Source of the DNA: Shinisaurus crocodilurus
Lineage: Eukaryota > Chordata > Lepidosauria > Squamata > Shinisauridae
DNA length: 64,000 bases
Assembly (NCBI GenBank): GCA_021292165.1
Contig: CM037877.1
Location: forward strand, 130,008,274-130,072,273
Reading direction: 5' to 3'
The translations under genes and the position numbers were made by a program. This document shows, piece after piece, positions 44,200 through 55,559 of this stretch. Under the pieces are notes generated by a model. It was not told where the DNA came from and searched no databases. It saw only the letters and a list, made by a program, of their open reading frames with translations. Each line of letters opens with the position of its first letter. Within the stretch, counting starts at the first letter, position 1.

Positions 44200-44380
44200 A
44201 CCCATATAAAGCACTGGGCACTTTGATTTAAATACTGGAAGAGTGCGATCATATCTCCCCTCAGTCTCCTCTTCTGAAGGCTAAACATGCCCAGTTCTTT
44301 CAGTCTCTCCTCATAGGGCCTTGTTTCCAGTCCCTTTATCATCCTTGTTGCCCTCCTCTGAACCCTCTCCAATCTTATGA
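44200..44380 (-). mobile_element. CR1 LINE 3' fragment
   Basis: On the minus strand it encodes [20 protein letters not shown] and [20 protein letters not shown], the conserved C-terminal block of CR1 ORF2, as in the copy at 53840-53990. Confidence 0.9.
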
Positions 44381-46130
44381 GGGACCCTGTGAATCCGGAG
44401 GGCATCTTATGCAGGACAGGAGCACAGCGGATAGGATATCTGCTGCGCTCCCCTCGCCCGATTTCAGCCGTCTAGATGTTTTTCCTCTCCTCCTGAGTAG
44501 GAGAGGCTGGGGCGCCTCCAGAATTCCCCCCCGCCCCCAAGAATGCCTCCTCCACGCGGGAACTGAAGGCAGAAGAGTGTCTTCTGTTCCCTCCAGGGGC
44601 AGAAAGGTGGGGGGGGGGGGCAGGCGCTCCGAGGCGCAGCAATCTCGGAAAAGATTTCTGAGCTCACAGGGGTTTCCAGCCCCAATCCTATCCCCCCCCC
44701 CCAGACAAGGTCAGAGGGACCTGATAGGATTGTGCCCTTGGAGGGGTACGACAGACGTGTTTCGTAGCACTATTCTTGTTCCATTTTTACATTAATAATA
44801 TAGGGCACAATCATACGGACTGTGCCCTTGCTACTCAGAAGCCCCCGAACTTCCAGGATTCCTATGCTCTGCCGGGCCGAAACCAGCAGGGTGGGGGAGC
44901 GGTGGAGGCGATCTTTGCCGCCCCGTCCTCCGATCTCCTATATCTTCGCTAGATGGGCTTATCATTTTCAACCCGTCTAGCAAGGGCGCTTTGGAGGGGG
45001 AGGGAAGGATAAATCCCATCAAGTGGTTTTATTCGCTGCGGCAGCTAAAAGTCCAAAAAACTCTTGCCGTAAGCTGTATACATGATGAATTGATTTGATT
45101 GACGTGTTCAATCTTTTTTGTATGTGTGACTGTCTTTTCTTTTCTTTTGGTAAAATCGTAAGAACCTGTGGTTATATGCAATAAAATATACTGACTACTT
45201 GGAAGTAAGTCCCGCTGTGTTCAACAGGGCTTACTCTCAGGTAAGTTTGCATAGGATTGCAGCCTTAACATTTGTGAGGTTCATTCATTATGTCACTGGT
45301 TAATTTTATGAAACAATGCATTTCTAAAAGCAGGAAAAAAATGCCACGGAAAAATATAGTATTTTGAAAACTTTTTTGTGGAGAAAATTTCCACCCCACA
45401 TCACTGACAAAAACTACAGATGGCAATTGCCATCTGTAGGGTAGGGATTGTCTCTTATAAGGCATGTATACATTACCTAAAAACAAAGAAATCATGGCTT
45501 TTTCTTTAGAAGCATTATATTTCTCATATGAAAATTAATGTAGATTTCCTCAATTTAGTCAATTAGACTAAAACTCATATGATTACTTGACTAAGATTTC
45601 TTTAATCAGGTGACAGCCCTTGTGGGAATCACTCCTCAAGTGTGCTTCATCCTCTCTTTCCAGCTGAATTTATCTAAGAGCAGAAATGCCCAGGGAATTA
45701 ACTGCCTGTTTGTATTTAAAGGCAGACACACTTCAGCTATGGATTTGTGCTATAGAGCAGTGCCTCATTTAGGCATTTTCTACACTAGGCAACATCATGG
45801 GAGTCAATACTGGCTCCTATGAGCAACCAGGCAAAATTCCAGACTGCACAGGCCAAAATAAGGGAAAGCATCCTGTTTTCATCTTCTCAGCTGGAAAATA
45901 CAAGGTTTTACCTACATTTCCAGAAGGAGACATCACCTTTGAAGAGAACATAAACTTTGACAAAATTCAGTTCTTAGGGTGAAGGCCTCAAAACTGTGAG
46001 CTGGTAGCCAAAGCAGCTTTGGTTTTCCATTCTCTATGTATGCCCAGGGAAGCCAAGCATTTGATCATCAGATTCGCACTCCCAGCTTCATGGGTACATG
46101 CAATGTTTTCAACTTGTATGTTACACTTAT
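44381..46130. other. Unassigned with MITE scraps
   Basis: About 44677-44745 and 44795-44828 carry AATCCTAT/ATAGGATTGTGCCC ends of the GGGYGCAATCC MITE family. About 45180-45270 is a decayed copy of the palindromic MITE at 16067. Nothing else recognised. Confidence 0.35.
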
Positions 46131-46257
46131 GGAGAATAAAGATATCAATGGTTACTAGTCATGAGGGCTATATATTCCTCCTGTATCAGAGGCAGAATAC
46201 CTCTATAGATAACTTTTGGTCTGATCAAGCATGGCTCTTCTTATGTTATGATATTTA
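46131..46257 (+). mobile_element. CR1 LINE 3' UTR fragment
   Basis: ATCAATGGTTACTAGTCATG, CTGTATCAGAGGCAGAATAC and GCATGGCTCTTCTTATGTTA match, with deletions, the CR1 end at 52880-53110. Confidence 0.8.
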
Positions 46258-48127
46258 TAGAACGGGTGTTTTGTAATAGTTAAAGATACGAACCAAGACC
46301 TCCCCAGTTCAAATTTTACCTCATATAAGCCTAGAAAGACACACTAGTAGTTCTCCATGTGGAGGAATCTTTTTTTTCCATGGGGGACCTATAGTGAACC
46401 CTGACCTACAGTCTGAACACCTCATTTGCTCTTTGTGAGAAAATAAATAGTTTTATTTTCCCTAGTTTTCCTCTTTTCCCATTTCTGAGAGACACTCTAG
46501 TGCCCTCCCTTCCAGAGGATTCAAGCATTTGAGAATTAAATAATAAAATGAGAGCCAAAGCAAAAACCCTCTTGTGTATCTTTCTGACATTCCAGACTCA
46601 AGTAGCCTATGGTAATTAACTGCTCAAAGTTTGTAAACCCAAACAGCACTTTTGCATCCACCTGCCTGTTTGTCTGCTGTAGCACTACTAAACTATGAGC
46701 ATGCTCAGTTATGTCAATATAGTATATCTAAAAAGGGATTGGATTCTGAGATTAGAGCTGCAATCCTCCCACTTACCGGGGAGTAAATCCCACTGAACTC
46801 AATGGAGTTTATTTCTGAGTAAACATTGTGTTGTAAAGCTCCATTCATTTGCAACATTACCCAAAGATCTTGGAACAATTTCTCGATCCAGAACCTGAAG
46901 GCATCAAAGGCAAACCAGGGCATTCTCTACAAACAGCACTGCACTACAGCTGACAAGTTGATCTTTTGTCAAAGGGGGCACTGAATTCTCTGAACATCCC
47001 CACCCACACCCCAAGAACAACTTGCCAGTTCTGTCTTTTTCTAGCTGGGGGGGGGGGGAATCATTTCAACTGATTTTGATGCTATGATTTCTATGCCTTT
47101 TGGCTAAGATCACATGTAATTTCTGGCTGCTTCCAAACACAATCCAACAAAATGGGAAACCCCACAAGAGATGTAAAAAAACAATGGGGTAAGCAAAAGA
47201 GTTGTTTTATTCAACAAAAATAAACAGTTCCAATGCAATTCGGACCACATGTAGGTCCTTCTTCAAGGAAATTCAGTGTGACTAAATTTGATAATGCTTG
47301 CTCTTCAAACTCCAGTCTCCTATGCCTACATGTGATCCAAAACAAATTGGAAGTATTTATTTTTGTGGAATAAAACAGCTCTTTTCCTCACCCCCTTGGT
47401 TTTTCCTTCCAAACACAACAACTACAGTTCAATATTTTTCCTCATTACAGAATTTTACAGGTGGGTTCTGCAACAAAAAGTACGATGTGAATGTAGCCAA
47501 CTTTAATTAAAACTTAAGCTTAGGATGCTTCCAGACTTGGCTTTTTACAGCACCATTTTATGGCCCTCCCTCATTTATGGAATTTTACAGGAAGTCCAGA
47601 TGGCATCATCTGGCCTCCCCCTATAACCCCCTTGTGTTTTCCCACCTCTTCCATCATTTTTCTTACTGCAGAAAATCCATTAACGAAATAGCTGCACAGT
47701 GGCTTCTAACTGGTAGCACTAGGAGCCCTCCATCCGGAAGAACCCTTCCATTGTCATGAATGGTCATTACTGCTGTGAAACATTTTTTCCTAGATTGCCT
47801 TACAGCCTGAGAACACAATCACCACGCACGAAGAGTCCCACCCCTCAGCCATCGCCTCCTGAAAATGCAACAACCTCCCCCCCCCCCATTTCAATTCCTG
47901 GGGAGACCCTGGGCAACTCCACTTCAAATTCTTCCCAGCCACAAGGCAGGAAAATCCAAGACCAAATACCATTCAACCTACACCATCCAGATTACAGTGT
48001 GCGGTAAATAAATAGTGCCAAATCCCTCCGGCAAAACAAGTTTTCAAATGCGTGTGCACCCCTTTGCTGACGCCCCCCCCCCACCGCCCCACACACTTTT
48101 ACCCAAATGCCTCTCCTTCCCCTAGAG
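46258..48127. other. Mostly unassigned; one unnamed repeat
   Basis: About 46755-46845 is an old palindromic MITE. About 47520-47760 shares a phrase (GTTTTCCCAC..., CAGAAAATCCATTA, AGGAGCCCTCCATC) with the unnamed repeat at 53289-54342. A G run lies at 47047-47058. Confidence 0.4.
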
Positions 48128-48385
48128 CAGGGGTTCTCAACCAGGGCGGAATTCCCGGGGGGGGGGAGAATTTTAGGGTTTCGGGGGGGGATTGGGACCA
48201 CAGACTCAAACTGTTGGAATACTGATCTTTCTACAAATTACAATTCTACAGATTGTATATAATGTACAGGACATCACACCTTATTGCATGGCACAGATTA
48301 AGTCAGACAATCTTGGAAAGGGGGGAATGACATTCTGACGTATGGTGAAAGGGGTGCATGGGGCAAAAAAGGTTGAGAACCACTG
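48128..48385. mobile_element. hAT MITE (CAGGGGTTCTCAACC ends)
   Basis: Ends CAGGGGTTCTCAACCAGGG and, minus strand, CAGTGGTTCTCAACC. The expected 8-bp duplication is not preserved (CCCTAGAG against CCTGCTCC), so the element is old or one flank changed. Confidence 0.65.
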
Positions 48386-48419
48386 CCTGCTCCATAGCCT
48401 GCCCTGCCCTCTTCCTTTT

Positions 48420-49440
48420 CTTTTTACCCTCTCCAGATGTTAAAAGGCTGCCCGACAATGCGAGTCTCCCCACCCCCGCGCGCCACGAAAATGCCACCGG
48501 ACACGCATTTACCGCGCGGTGGCTCCCAAGGTCCGCTTTCTGGTACGGCAGCACACGCACACGCACACGCACACACCCGCCGACCTCCTCGGGCCACGGA
48601 CTCGCTGATTGCCCAGGCCTCAGTCTTCCCAAGCCAGCGGCGTCCAATCACACGCGCACGGATGGTGACGGAGCCCGGGGTGCCTCTCGATCCGGTCCAC
48701 CACAGAGTACCCCACCGGTCTCCCCACGCAGCATCCTGCTCTTGCCGGTTCCCGATGTGCCACCAGCAAGGGCCCTCTCTCCCCTTTTCGCCTGGTTTCT
48801 TTCCCTCCGTCCCTTCCGCCTGCCACCTCGGTCCCAACTTGACGCTTCGGAAACCAACGCGATTCGGCTTGGTTCGTGAGTCCTCCGAGTCGGGTTCAAG
48901 CATCCGGGAGGGACCCCGCCCCCCCAGTCAGCGAGCCGGCCGGCCTGGTCCCTCGGCGAGCGCTCCTCCTCCTCCTCCTCCTCCCGGCGCTCCACCCACC
49001 CAGCCGCCGTCCTCCGTCTCCCCAGCGGGGAGCATCCTTGGTGCAGCCGGCGCGCCCTCCTTGGCCTACGGCTTCCGTGAGGCGGGGCGAGCATCGCATT
49101 GATGTATATATAAATAGGTCGGCGACGGAAATCACAAGCGAGTTTTGAAGCCCCCGCCTTCCGGTTCGGACTCTTGCGAGGTACAAAGGGCCTGCTCCCC
49201 GCAGCAAGAAAGCGCTGGGTGGCGGGCAGGGCGGCGGCGCCCCGCTCCCCAGGCCCTTCTGGATCCCGTCGCCTGGCTAAGGCGGCGCCTCCTCTAAGCC
49301 TCATTGGGTCTGGTAGAGGTTTAACTCGCTGGGGCTCTTAGGAATTTGGCGTGGAAGACCGTGGGCAGATGCTGTGGGGGGAAAGGCAGCGGAGAGGCGC
49401 CGGGGGGGGGAGGCTCTCAGTAGGCTGGCCGCGGTACTTT
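48420..49440. promoter_or_regulatory. CpG island, probable promoter of unknown direction
   Basis: About 1 kb rich in CpG and GC with no transposon signature in its core. A (CACACG)n stretch lies near 48550. On the plus strand TATATATAAATAGG (about 49104-49117) is a TATA-like box inside the island, followed by a possible donor GCGAG|GTACAAAG at about 49180. It could be the distal PDE4DIP promoter (minus) or a promoter of a plus-strand transcript. The long frames on both strands are expected from composition and no protein is claimed. Confidence 0.5.
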
Positions 49441-49504
49441 TCTTCCGACGGTGCTCTCATAATATGTTGTGTTCACATCCCACAATCCCGCCCCGCCACC
49501 ATTC

Positions 49505-49685
49505 TGAGCCCATGAAGGTGCCATAGACTGAGTCAGCCCACCGGTCGGTCTAGCTGAGCATTGCCTCTGGCAGAGGAGCCTTTCCTGGTGTTGCTACCTG
49601 AGATTCTTTAGCTGCAGATAGCGAGGGCCGGAGCTGGGACTTTGATGCATATGACTCACATGCTCCACCAGTGAGTTATGGCCAG
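49505..49685 (-). mobile_element. tRNA-derived SINE
   Basis: Diverged copy of the SINE at 9974-10177: GACTGAGTCAGCCCACCGGT at one end and, on the minus strand, TAACTCACTGGTGGAGCATG as the decayed A-box region. Confidence 0.7.
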
Positions 49686-49694
49686 AGCAAGAGG

Positions 49695-50400
49695 TCAGTC
49701 AGTCAGGCGATCACTCGTGACCGAGTAAGATTGTCTTCCAGGATAAAAATTTACCAAAAAAAGGAGGTTTTAAAAGGAAGAAATTCTAAAGAAGATTGTG
49801 TAGACTCTAGCGATGGGTCCGTAAGTGACTGTGGAGGCCAATTCTAGATCCACACAGCTTCCCACAGTGAGGACACAGGTTACCAGATGGAAGATGGTCC
49901 TGTAAAGGATTCATTTGACGTGCTTTTCGCTTAGCACGTTTCTCCCTTTCACCTTGCACTCGGGCTTCTTCAAAGTCCATAGAACCTTTGTGAAAGGCCA
50001 ACCTCCAGTTAGATCGTTCATGGGCCAGAGCTTCCCAGTTTTCGATGTTTATATTGCATTTTTTTTAGATTAGCCTTAAGAACATCTTTAAGCCTCTTAT
50101 ATTGACCACCGATATTCTGCTTTCCATCCTTGAGTTGGGAATAAAGTAACTGCTTTGGGAGACGGCAGTCAGGCATTTGAACAACATGATCAGTCCACTG
50201 AAGTTGGCGTTGAAGGATCATTTTTTCAATGCTAGTAGTTTTTGCTTCTTCCAGTACACTGTCATTTGTTTGCCTATCTTCCCAAGTAATTCGCAGGATT
50301 TTCCTGGAGGCAACGTTGATGAAATCTTTCAAAGAGTTGGAGGTGACGTTTATAGATAATCCATGTTTCGCAGGCATACAATAAAGCTGGTAATACAATG
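49695..50400 (-). mobile_element. 3' fragment of the C2H2-finger LINE
   Basis: Reverse-orientation copy of the 3' 0.7 kb of the element at 19582-21640, from LPALLYACETW through the C2H2 finger (CPHCGKLCGSRIGLHSHLRT) to ACTCGGTCACGAGTGATCGC. The tail is (CTGA)n rather than (GAT)n. The frame has a shift near 50060 but keeps arginine where the 19.6-kb copy has TGA. Confidence 0.88.
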
Positions 50401-51214
50401 GACAAGCACAGTGACAAGATAGGCTCCCCCCCCCCCATCCTCCAGGCTTTATGCAGGCTACCTTTGCACATGGACGTGTACTGTTGTTAGAAGTGCAGTG
50501 CAGGCTCCTGCTGGCACTCAAAAGAGTGGATGAAACATCTGCATCCCTTACAGCCACCTAGTGGATAGTTCTGTTATGCAAGGCGGTGTGTTCAGAACTT
50601 GGCTAATATACGGTAAGTGTAATAAACTGTATACAATTCAGAAACGCACCCATACATCCCCCCCCCCCCGGTCTGCAGTATTTATTTATTTACTTATTTA
50701 AATCATTTTTATCCTGCTGTTCAACAAAAAAAGGCTTTCACAGTGGCTTACATAATAATAAGACCATCCCTGCCCTCACGCTTACAATACCTTCCAACTC
50801 TATGATCCTATGAAAAGGCACAACATGAAAGGTAACAGGATTGGGAGGGAGCATGGGGTGGGTGGAAAGCAAAACTCAGGCACCAGTTCTTGGTTTCAAT
50901 GTTCTTATAGGTGTTCTTTTTGGCAGGGAAGGGCGAAACAAGCTCCGTGAAGCTGTTCCTTCGCTTGCTGATGTATGGGGCTAGGTTGGTCTCCTTTTTG
51001 CTGTGATGTTTATCCTGGGATAATGGTTTTCCAGTTTATCCCATGGAAAACTTATTGCAGACCTGGCATTTACTACAGCACATGCAAAATCCAATAAGAG
51101 AATACAAGGGGGAGAGAAGGCCATGTTCCAGCTATCCGTAGCACACCCGTTATTGGTGGTCATGGTGGGGAAACCTTACTGTCCTATTTCAAATATTCTA
51201 TTTTAAGGCAAGGT
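50401..51214. other. Unassigned, with an L2 tail
   Basis: About 50685-50800 is a minus-strand L2-type tail (TATTTATTTATTTACTTATT, TTTACAGTGG-like phrase, GACCATCCCTGCCCTCACGC), with a CR1-tail-like phrase CCTTCCAACTCTATGATCC at about 50790-50808. The rest is not recognised. Confidence 0.45.
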
Positions 51215-51690
51215 TTAGTTTAGTTTATTTATTTATATCCCACTTTTATGTATAAGTATATTCAAGGTGGGTAACAACAGATAAGATAAAAACATAATAA
51301 TGCATAATAAAAACCAGCATCAAAATGGAGAAATTGAAGCAGGGTGACATAGTATTTCAGGAAAGCAACAGTTCTAAAAAGCTCATTGGAACAGCATTGT
51401 CTTCACTGCCTTTCTAAAAGCAGGCAGTGATGGGGCCAGGCAAACTTTTCTAGAGAGGCTATTCCATAATCCAGGCATCAGAGTGGAAAAGACTCTGTCC
51501 TTCATGGACACTCACCACACTCCATGGACAAGGGAACACAGAGAAGGGTGGAACAAAGTTCTCAGGCAGCTTCTTATGGGAGGGGGCATTTCTTGAGATG
51601 CAAGATCCCCACTCCCAGGGGGCTCAATTGACCTACTTTTCCACCCACTGGAAGCTAGTGCAGACCAGGAGTTCAGGCACAGCCTCTACT
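51215..51690 (-). mobile_element. L2-type 3' UTR fragment
   Basis: Starts TTTATTTATTTATATCCCAC, followed by A-rich sequence and AGGCTATTCCATAATCCAGG, a minus-strand L2-like end. Confidence 0.55.
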
Positions 51691-52056
51691 CTTGCTTTTC
51701 AAATGAGGCCCTCTAATCGGATTGGCTGCAGCAGCAGTTGGGCTAACCTACCTAGAGCTATATAAGGAGGCAGGCTTGCAAGGGAGCCAGCTCTCGGAGC
51801 ATGAGGAGACCCAGTGATAAAGCGTCAGCTCAGCACACAAGCAAGTTAAGCAACCGTGTGAGTTTGGCAACAGGTCAAGGAGGCCAGGATGGAACAGAGA
51901 GCTCTTCCCTCCCTTCTCATAGTAAGAAACTGTAAACTGTAAATTAATAACTATAGATAACCCCCCTTCTCCTAGTAAACAACTTGGTTTTCCAGGAAAA
52001 CAAACCCAATAATACCAATTATTATTGGTATTGGTATTAAAAACAACAACCCAGTT

Positions 52057-52587
52057 ATGAAGGTAGAAAGCCAGCAGGGGTGTGGGTGCTTTCCAGTGTA
52101 TTACACTGAGTGCCACATGTATCTGCCAGCTGGACAGAAGTTGTGGGTGTGTGCTTGGTGTAATGAGCTCCTGGCTCTCAGGGGACAGGTCCGTTCCCTT
52201 GAAGCCAAGGTTGCTGACCTGGAGAAGCTAAGGGAGGCAGAGAGGTTGGCAGATGAGACCTTCAGGGACCAGATAGTGGTGTCCCAATCCCTGGATGACA
52301 GCTCCTCTGCTGTCACGGAGAATGGGGGTCTCAGGGAAGGAGGTCGTCATTCCAAGGAAAAGGGAAATGGTCCCTTAGAAGGGACCCATTCCTCGGAAGA
52401 TGAACAAACATCCTCTCATGTTGAGGATGTGCCTCCGGGGGGCGGGGGGCTTGTGGTAGTGGGAGATTTGATTGTTAGACACATAGACAGCTGGGTTTGT
52501 GATGGGCGTGTAGACCGCATGGTAAATTGCCTGCCTGGTGGTCTGCAGGAAGGCCTCCAAGCAAGGGAGTGTTGTAATAATGGGTGA
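52057..52587 (+). pseudogene. CR1 ORF1-like protein (partial)
   Basis: A 176-codon frame with a cysteine pair region (CHMYLPAGQKLWVCAWCNEL), then a leucine-rich coiled-coil stretch (LRGQVRSLEAKVADLEKLRE), a charged Ser/Glu-rich part, and VVVGDLIVRHIDSWVCDGRV, the start of the esterase-like domain seen in CR1 ORF1 proteins (usual GDSI read here as GDLI). The esterase then stops abruptly at the deletion. Such proteins bind LINE RNA as nucleic acid chaperones. Confidence 0.75.
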
Positions 52588-52619
52588 CTTCAGTTACCAC
52601 CACATTGCCTGGATAAATG

Positions 52620-52904
52620 CGAGTGAGGGGAGACATAATAGAGGTGTACAAAATTATGCATGGTGTGGAGAAAGTAGACATGGAGACATTTTTCTCCCTC
52701 TCTCATAATAATAGAATCTGGAGTCATCCCATGAAGCTGATTGATGGGAGGTTCAGAACAGATAAAAGGAAGTACTTCTTCACACAGCACATCGTTAAAC
52801 TATGGAATTCACTTGTACAAGATGTAGTGATGGCCACCAATTTGGACAGCTTTAAAAGGGGATTGGACAAATTTATGGAGGAGAAGGCTATCAATGGCTA
52901 CTAG
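52620..52904 (+). pseudogene. CR1 ORF2 C-terminal end
   Basis: RGDIIEVYKIMHGVEKVDME, then FRTDKRKYFFTQHIVKLWNS and LDSFKRGLDKFMEEKAINGY to a TAG: the last part of CR1 ORF2, downstream of the polymerase. It follows a few codons of endonuclease (VIMGDFSYHHIAW, about 52575-52615) across the deletion point. Confidence 0.85.
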
Positions 52905-53459
52905 TCCTGATTAGCTATATGCTTCCTCCAGTATCAGAGGCAGTATGCCTATGTACTCCAGTTGCTGGGGAACATGGGTGGGAAGGTGCTGTTGCACTCA
53001 TGTCCTGCTTGTGGTTTTCCTGTGGGCATCTGGTTGGCCACTGTGTGAACAGAATGCTGGACTAGATGGACCCTTGGTCTGATCCAGCATGGCTCTTCTT
53101 ATGTTCTTAATGTTTGTATGTGAGCCACTTAGCCACTTATTATATTTAAGTGGTACACAAATATCACAAATAAATGAATAAGATCCAGCAGTTCATAGTT
53201 TAAGCTGATTGTTTGGTTCCCTTTCAATCTGATTTTGGGATGGAAACTGGCCTGGAGATCCTAGTGGATGATTTGTGCCAGGAGATAGGGGGTCCTTCCT
53301 GATTAGGCTTTTATCATGAAATCACTCTGCCTCATTCACAGAATTTTAGGGGAGGTCCAGACAACATCTTCCACTTGTAACCCTCCTGTGTTTCCCCACT
53401 GCTGCTTCCATCTTTTTTCTTACCACAGAAAATCCATTAGGGAGGAAAGGTTGCAATAG

Positions 53460-54309
53460 CAGTCCAGTTCTGGGCACCACACTTTAAGAAGGCCTTCTCC
53501 TTGTCCCATCAGCCAGAGCACCCAGGCTGGTGGGGACTAGGAAGAGGGCCTTCTCTGTGGCGGCCCCCAAGTTATGGAACTCCCTCCCCAGTGACCTTCG
53601 TCATGCCCCCTCCTTGATGAACTTCCATCGGGCTTTAAAAACATGGCTTTTCAGGCGGGAATATGGGGTGGGTTAGGTTTTAAAAAACAAACAAACAAAC
53701 AAAAACCCTTATATTTTTAATTATGTTTTAATTGTGTTTTAATGTAGTATTAATTGTGTTTTATTGTATTTTAATGATTGTACATCGCCCCGGGTGGCCG
53801 GTCAGATGGGCAATTTAAAAATAAATAAATAAATAAGGATGTAGACAAACTGGAGAGGGTTCAGAGGAGGGCAACAAAGATGATAAAGGGGCTGGAAACA
53901 AGGCCCTATGAAGAGAGACTGAAAGAACTGGGCATGTTTAGCCTTCAGAAGAGAAGACTGAGGGGAGATATGATAGTGCTCTTCCAGTACTTGAAGGTTG
54001 TCACACATAGGAGGGCCAGGAAGATCTCTTCTCGATCATCCCAGTTTGCAAGACACAGAATAATGGGCTCAAGTTACAGGAACCCAGATTCCACCTAAAC
54101 ATCAGGAAAAATTTCCTGACTGTTAGAGCAATAAGACAATGGAACCAACTACCTAGGGAGGTGGTGGGCTCTCCCACTCTGGAGGCATTCAAGGTGCAGC
54201 TGGACAGCCATCTGTCAGGGATGCTTTGACCTGGATTCCTGTGCAAGGGGTTGGACTCGATGGCCTTGTAGGCCCCTTCCAACTCTACTTTTCTATGATT
54301 CTATGATTG
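53460..54309 (+). mobile_element. CR1 LINE 3' end, split by an L2 tail
   Basis: AGTCCAGTTCTGGGCACCAC at the left, then after the L2 insert the ORF2 end ([20 protein letters not shown] near 53880) and the CR1 3' end GGACTCGATGGCCTTGTAGG with terminal (ATTCTATG) repeats. Confidence 0.9.
53493..53831 (+). mobile_element. L2 3' end inserted in CR1
   Basis: ORF2 tail (GGCCCCCAAGTTATGGAACT, CCTCCCCAGTGACC) and a UTR ending ACATCGCCCCGGGTGGCCGG and (AAAT)n. Flanks AAGAAGG and AATAAGG are a partly tail-obscured duplication; removing the insert restores the CR1 phrase TTTAAGAAGGATGTAGACAA. Confidence 0.82.
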
Positions 54310-54478
54310 GTAGGATTAGGAGCCTTCCATCTGGAAGCAGTTGGAGACAGTGTGGCTCTGTTTATTTTCTTGGATCTCTAAGCAGCATTCTATACCATTC
54401 ACCACATCATCTCCCTGGGCTGTCTTGTAGGGATGGGACGAGGGGGCAATGTATTTAGGGGGCTCCAGTCATCCTAGA

Positions 54479-54556
54479 AGCTATGCTGGCTGTGGCATGC
54501 TGGGAGTTGTAGGCCAAAAACATCTGGGGACCCAAGGCTGGAGAACACTGGTCTAG
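54479..54556. mobile_element. Half foldback MITE
   Basis: Right arm only of the family at 25160 (GGCATGCTGGGAGTTGTAGG, CCAAGGCTGGAGAACACTG). Confidence 0.85.
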
Positions 54557-55057
54557 GTTGTCACTCATGTTTTTTAACATCAACATCTTTACCACTGCAT
54601 TACGTTGTCCAGAGATATGGGCTGAGTTGTCATCAGTATGCTGATGACATTCCGCTCTGTCCCTCTTATGCCTAGGGAGGCAGTTGAAATCCTGAACCAA
54701 TGCCTGTCTGTACTGAGGAACTAGAAGTGGGTGAACAAACTGAAGTTTAATTCAGATAAGACAGAAATATGGTAGGATCAGTTGATTTGGGAATAGGTGT
54801 ACATCACGTTTTGCATGGAGTTGCAGTTCCATGGACATTACAGCTTTGCAGCCTGGGGCTCTCCTTGATCAGGTGCTGCTTTGAGATATTCAGGTAGTGA
54901 CAGTGACTACGAGTGCCTTTTACCAGCGTCAGTTGTTCCGCCCTTACCTGGAGAAATTAGACTCAACCACAGTCATTCATGCTCTAGTAACCTCCAGAAT
55001 GGACTATTGTAATGAACTCTAAATGGGTCTGCCCTTGAAAAGTGTCTGTAAACTTAA

Positions 55058-55215
55058 ATGTTCAAATGAACAAATCACTGGGCCCAGAGGATATACGCCT
55101 GAGAGTTCTTAAAGAACTAAAATGTGAAATTGCTAATTTTCTAACAAATATATGTAGCATGTCCCTAAGACCGGCCTCTGTATCAGAGGAATGAAAAGCA
55201 GCTAATGTAACACCA
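55058..55215 (+). mobile_element. CR1 reverse transcriptase fragment
   Basis: Encodes SLGPEDIRLRVLKELK-like sequence, the 'GPDgI.prvLkeL' start of the CR1 polymerase domain, directly abutting the L2 fragment. Confidence 0.65.
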
Positions 55216-55559
55216 ATTAAAAAACAAAACAAAAACAGATTCAGGGGGGTCCAAGAAATTACTCTAGGGAGCATTTTCTCCCATCTGATTTCCTCTTTCT
55301 CTGCACCATGTCTCCTCTGTTTAAGATGTAAGGTCTCCTGTGGTTGAGCACAGAACCTTTTCAGTGGTGCAGTCTATTTTCTAGAACAGCCCCCCCCCCG
55401 GAAAGCCAGTCAAGCTACTGCATTGCCTGCTTTCCACAACTTGTTGAAAAAATTAATTGCTTTTATATGTCAGAAAATGTCACACTTATATTTCCAAGAG
55501 CAACAAGGCCGTGGCTGCAGTGGGTCTAAGCAGTAAGTCAACTCTTGTTGGGCTAGCAA

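Larger units (their letters stand above)
51760..53112 (+). mobile_element. CR1 LINE, internally deleted, 5' and 3' ends kept
   Basis: The 5' UTR phrase CTATATAAGGAGGCAGGCTT, ORF1, a scrap of endonuclease, then the CR1 3' end (GGACTAGATGGACCCTTGGT, GGCTCTTCTTATGTTCTTA). Most of ORF2 is missing. Retention of the 5' end with loss of the middle is unlike ordinary 5' truncation. Confidence 0.82.
53289..54342. mobile_element. Unnamed repeat inserted in the L2, itself split by CR1
   Basis: Flanks GGAGATAG (53281-53288) and GGAGACAG (54343-54350) match at seven of eight, suggesting a hAT-type 8-bp duplication. Only about 53289-53459 and 54310-54342 belong to it (GAATTTTAGGGGAGGTCCAG, AGAAAATCCATTAGGGAG, then AGGAGCCTTCCATCTGGAAG). 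A second copy without the CR1 is at about 47520-47760. Confidence 0.6.
53183..55057 (+). mobile_element. L2 reverse transcriptase fragment, host of a four-layer nest
   Basis: Left part (53183-53288) encodes FQSDFGMETGLEILVDDLCQ, the block before the first catalytic motif. The right part (54351 on) continues with ALFIFLDL, AAFYTIHHI (catalytic A region decayed), then the post-YADD region and GLPLKSVCKL near 55030. The gap is an inserted unnamed repeat. A half foldback MITE lies at 54479-54556. Confidence 0.78.

Noticed and set aside
48358..49304. Frames of up to 221 codons on both strands at the CpG island
   Set aside because: High GC explains them. None resembles the known N terminus of myomegalin or another protein.
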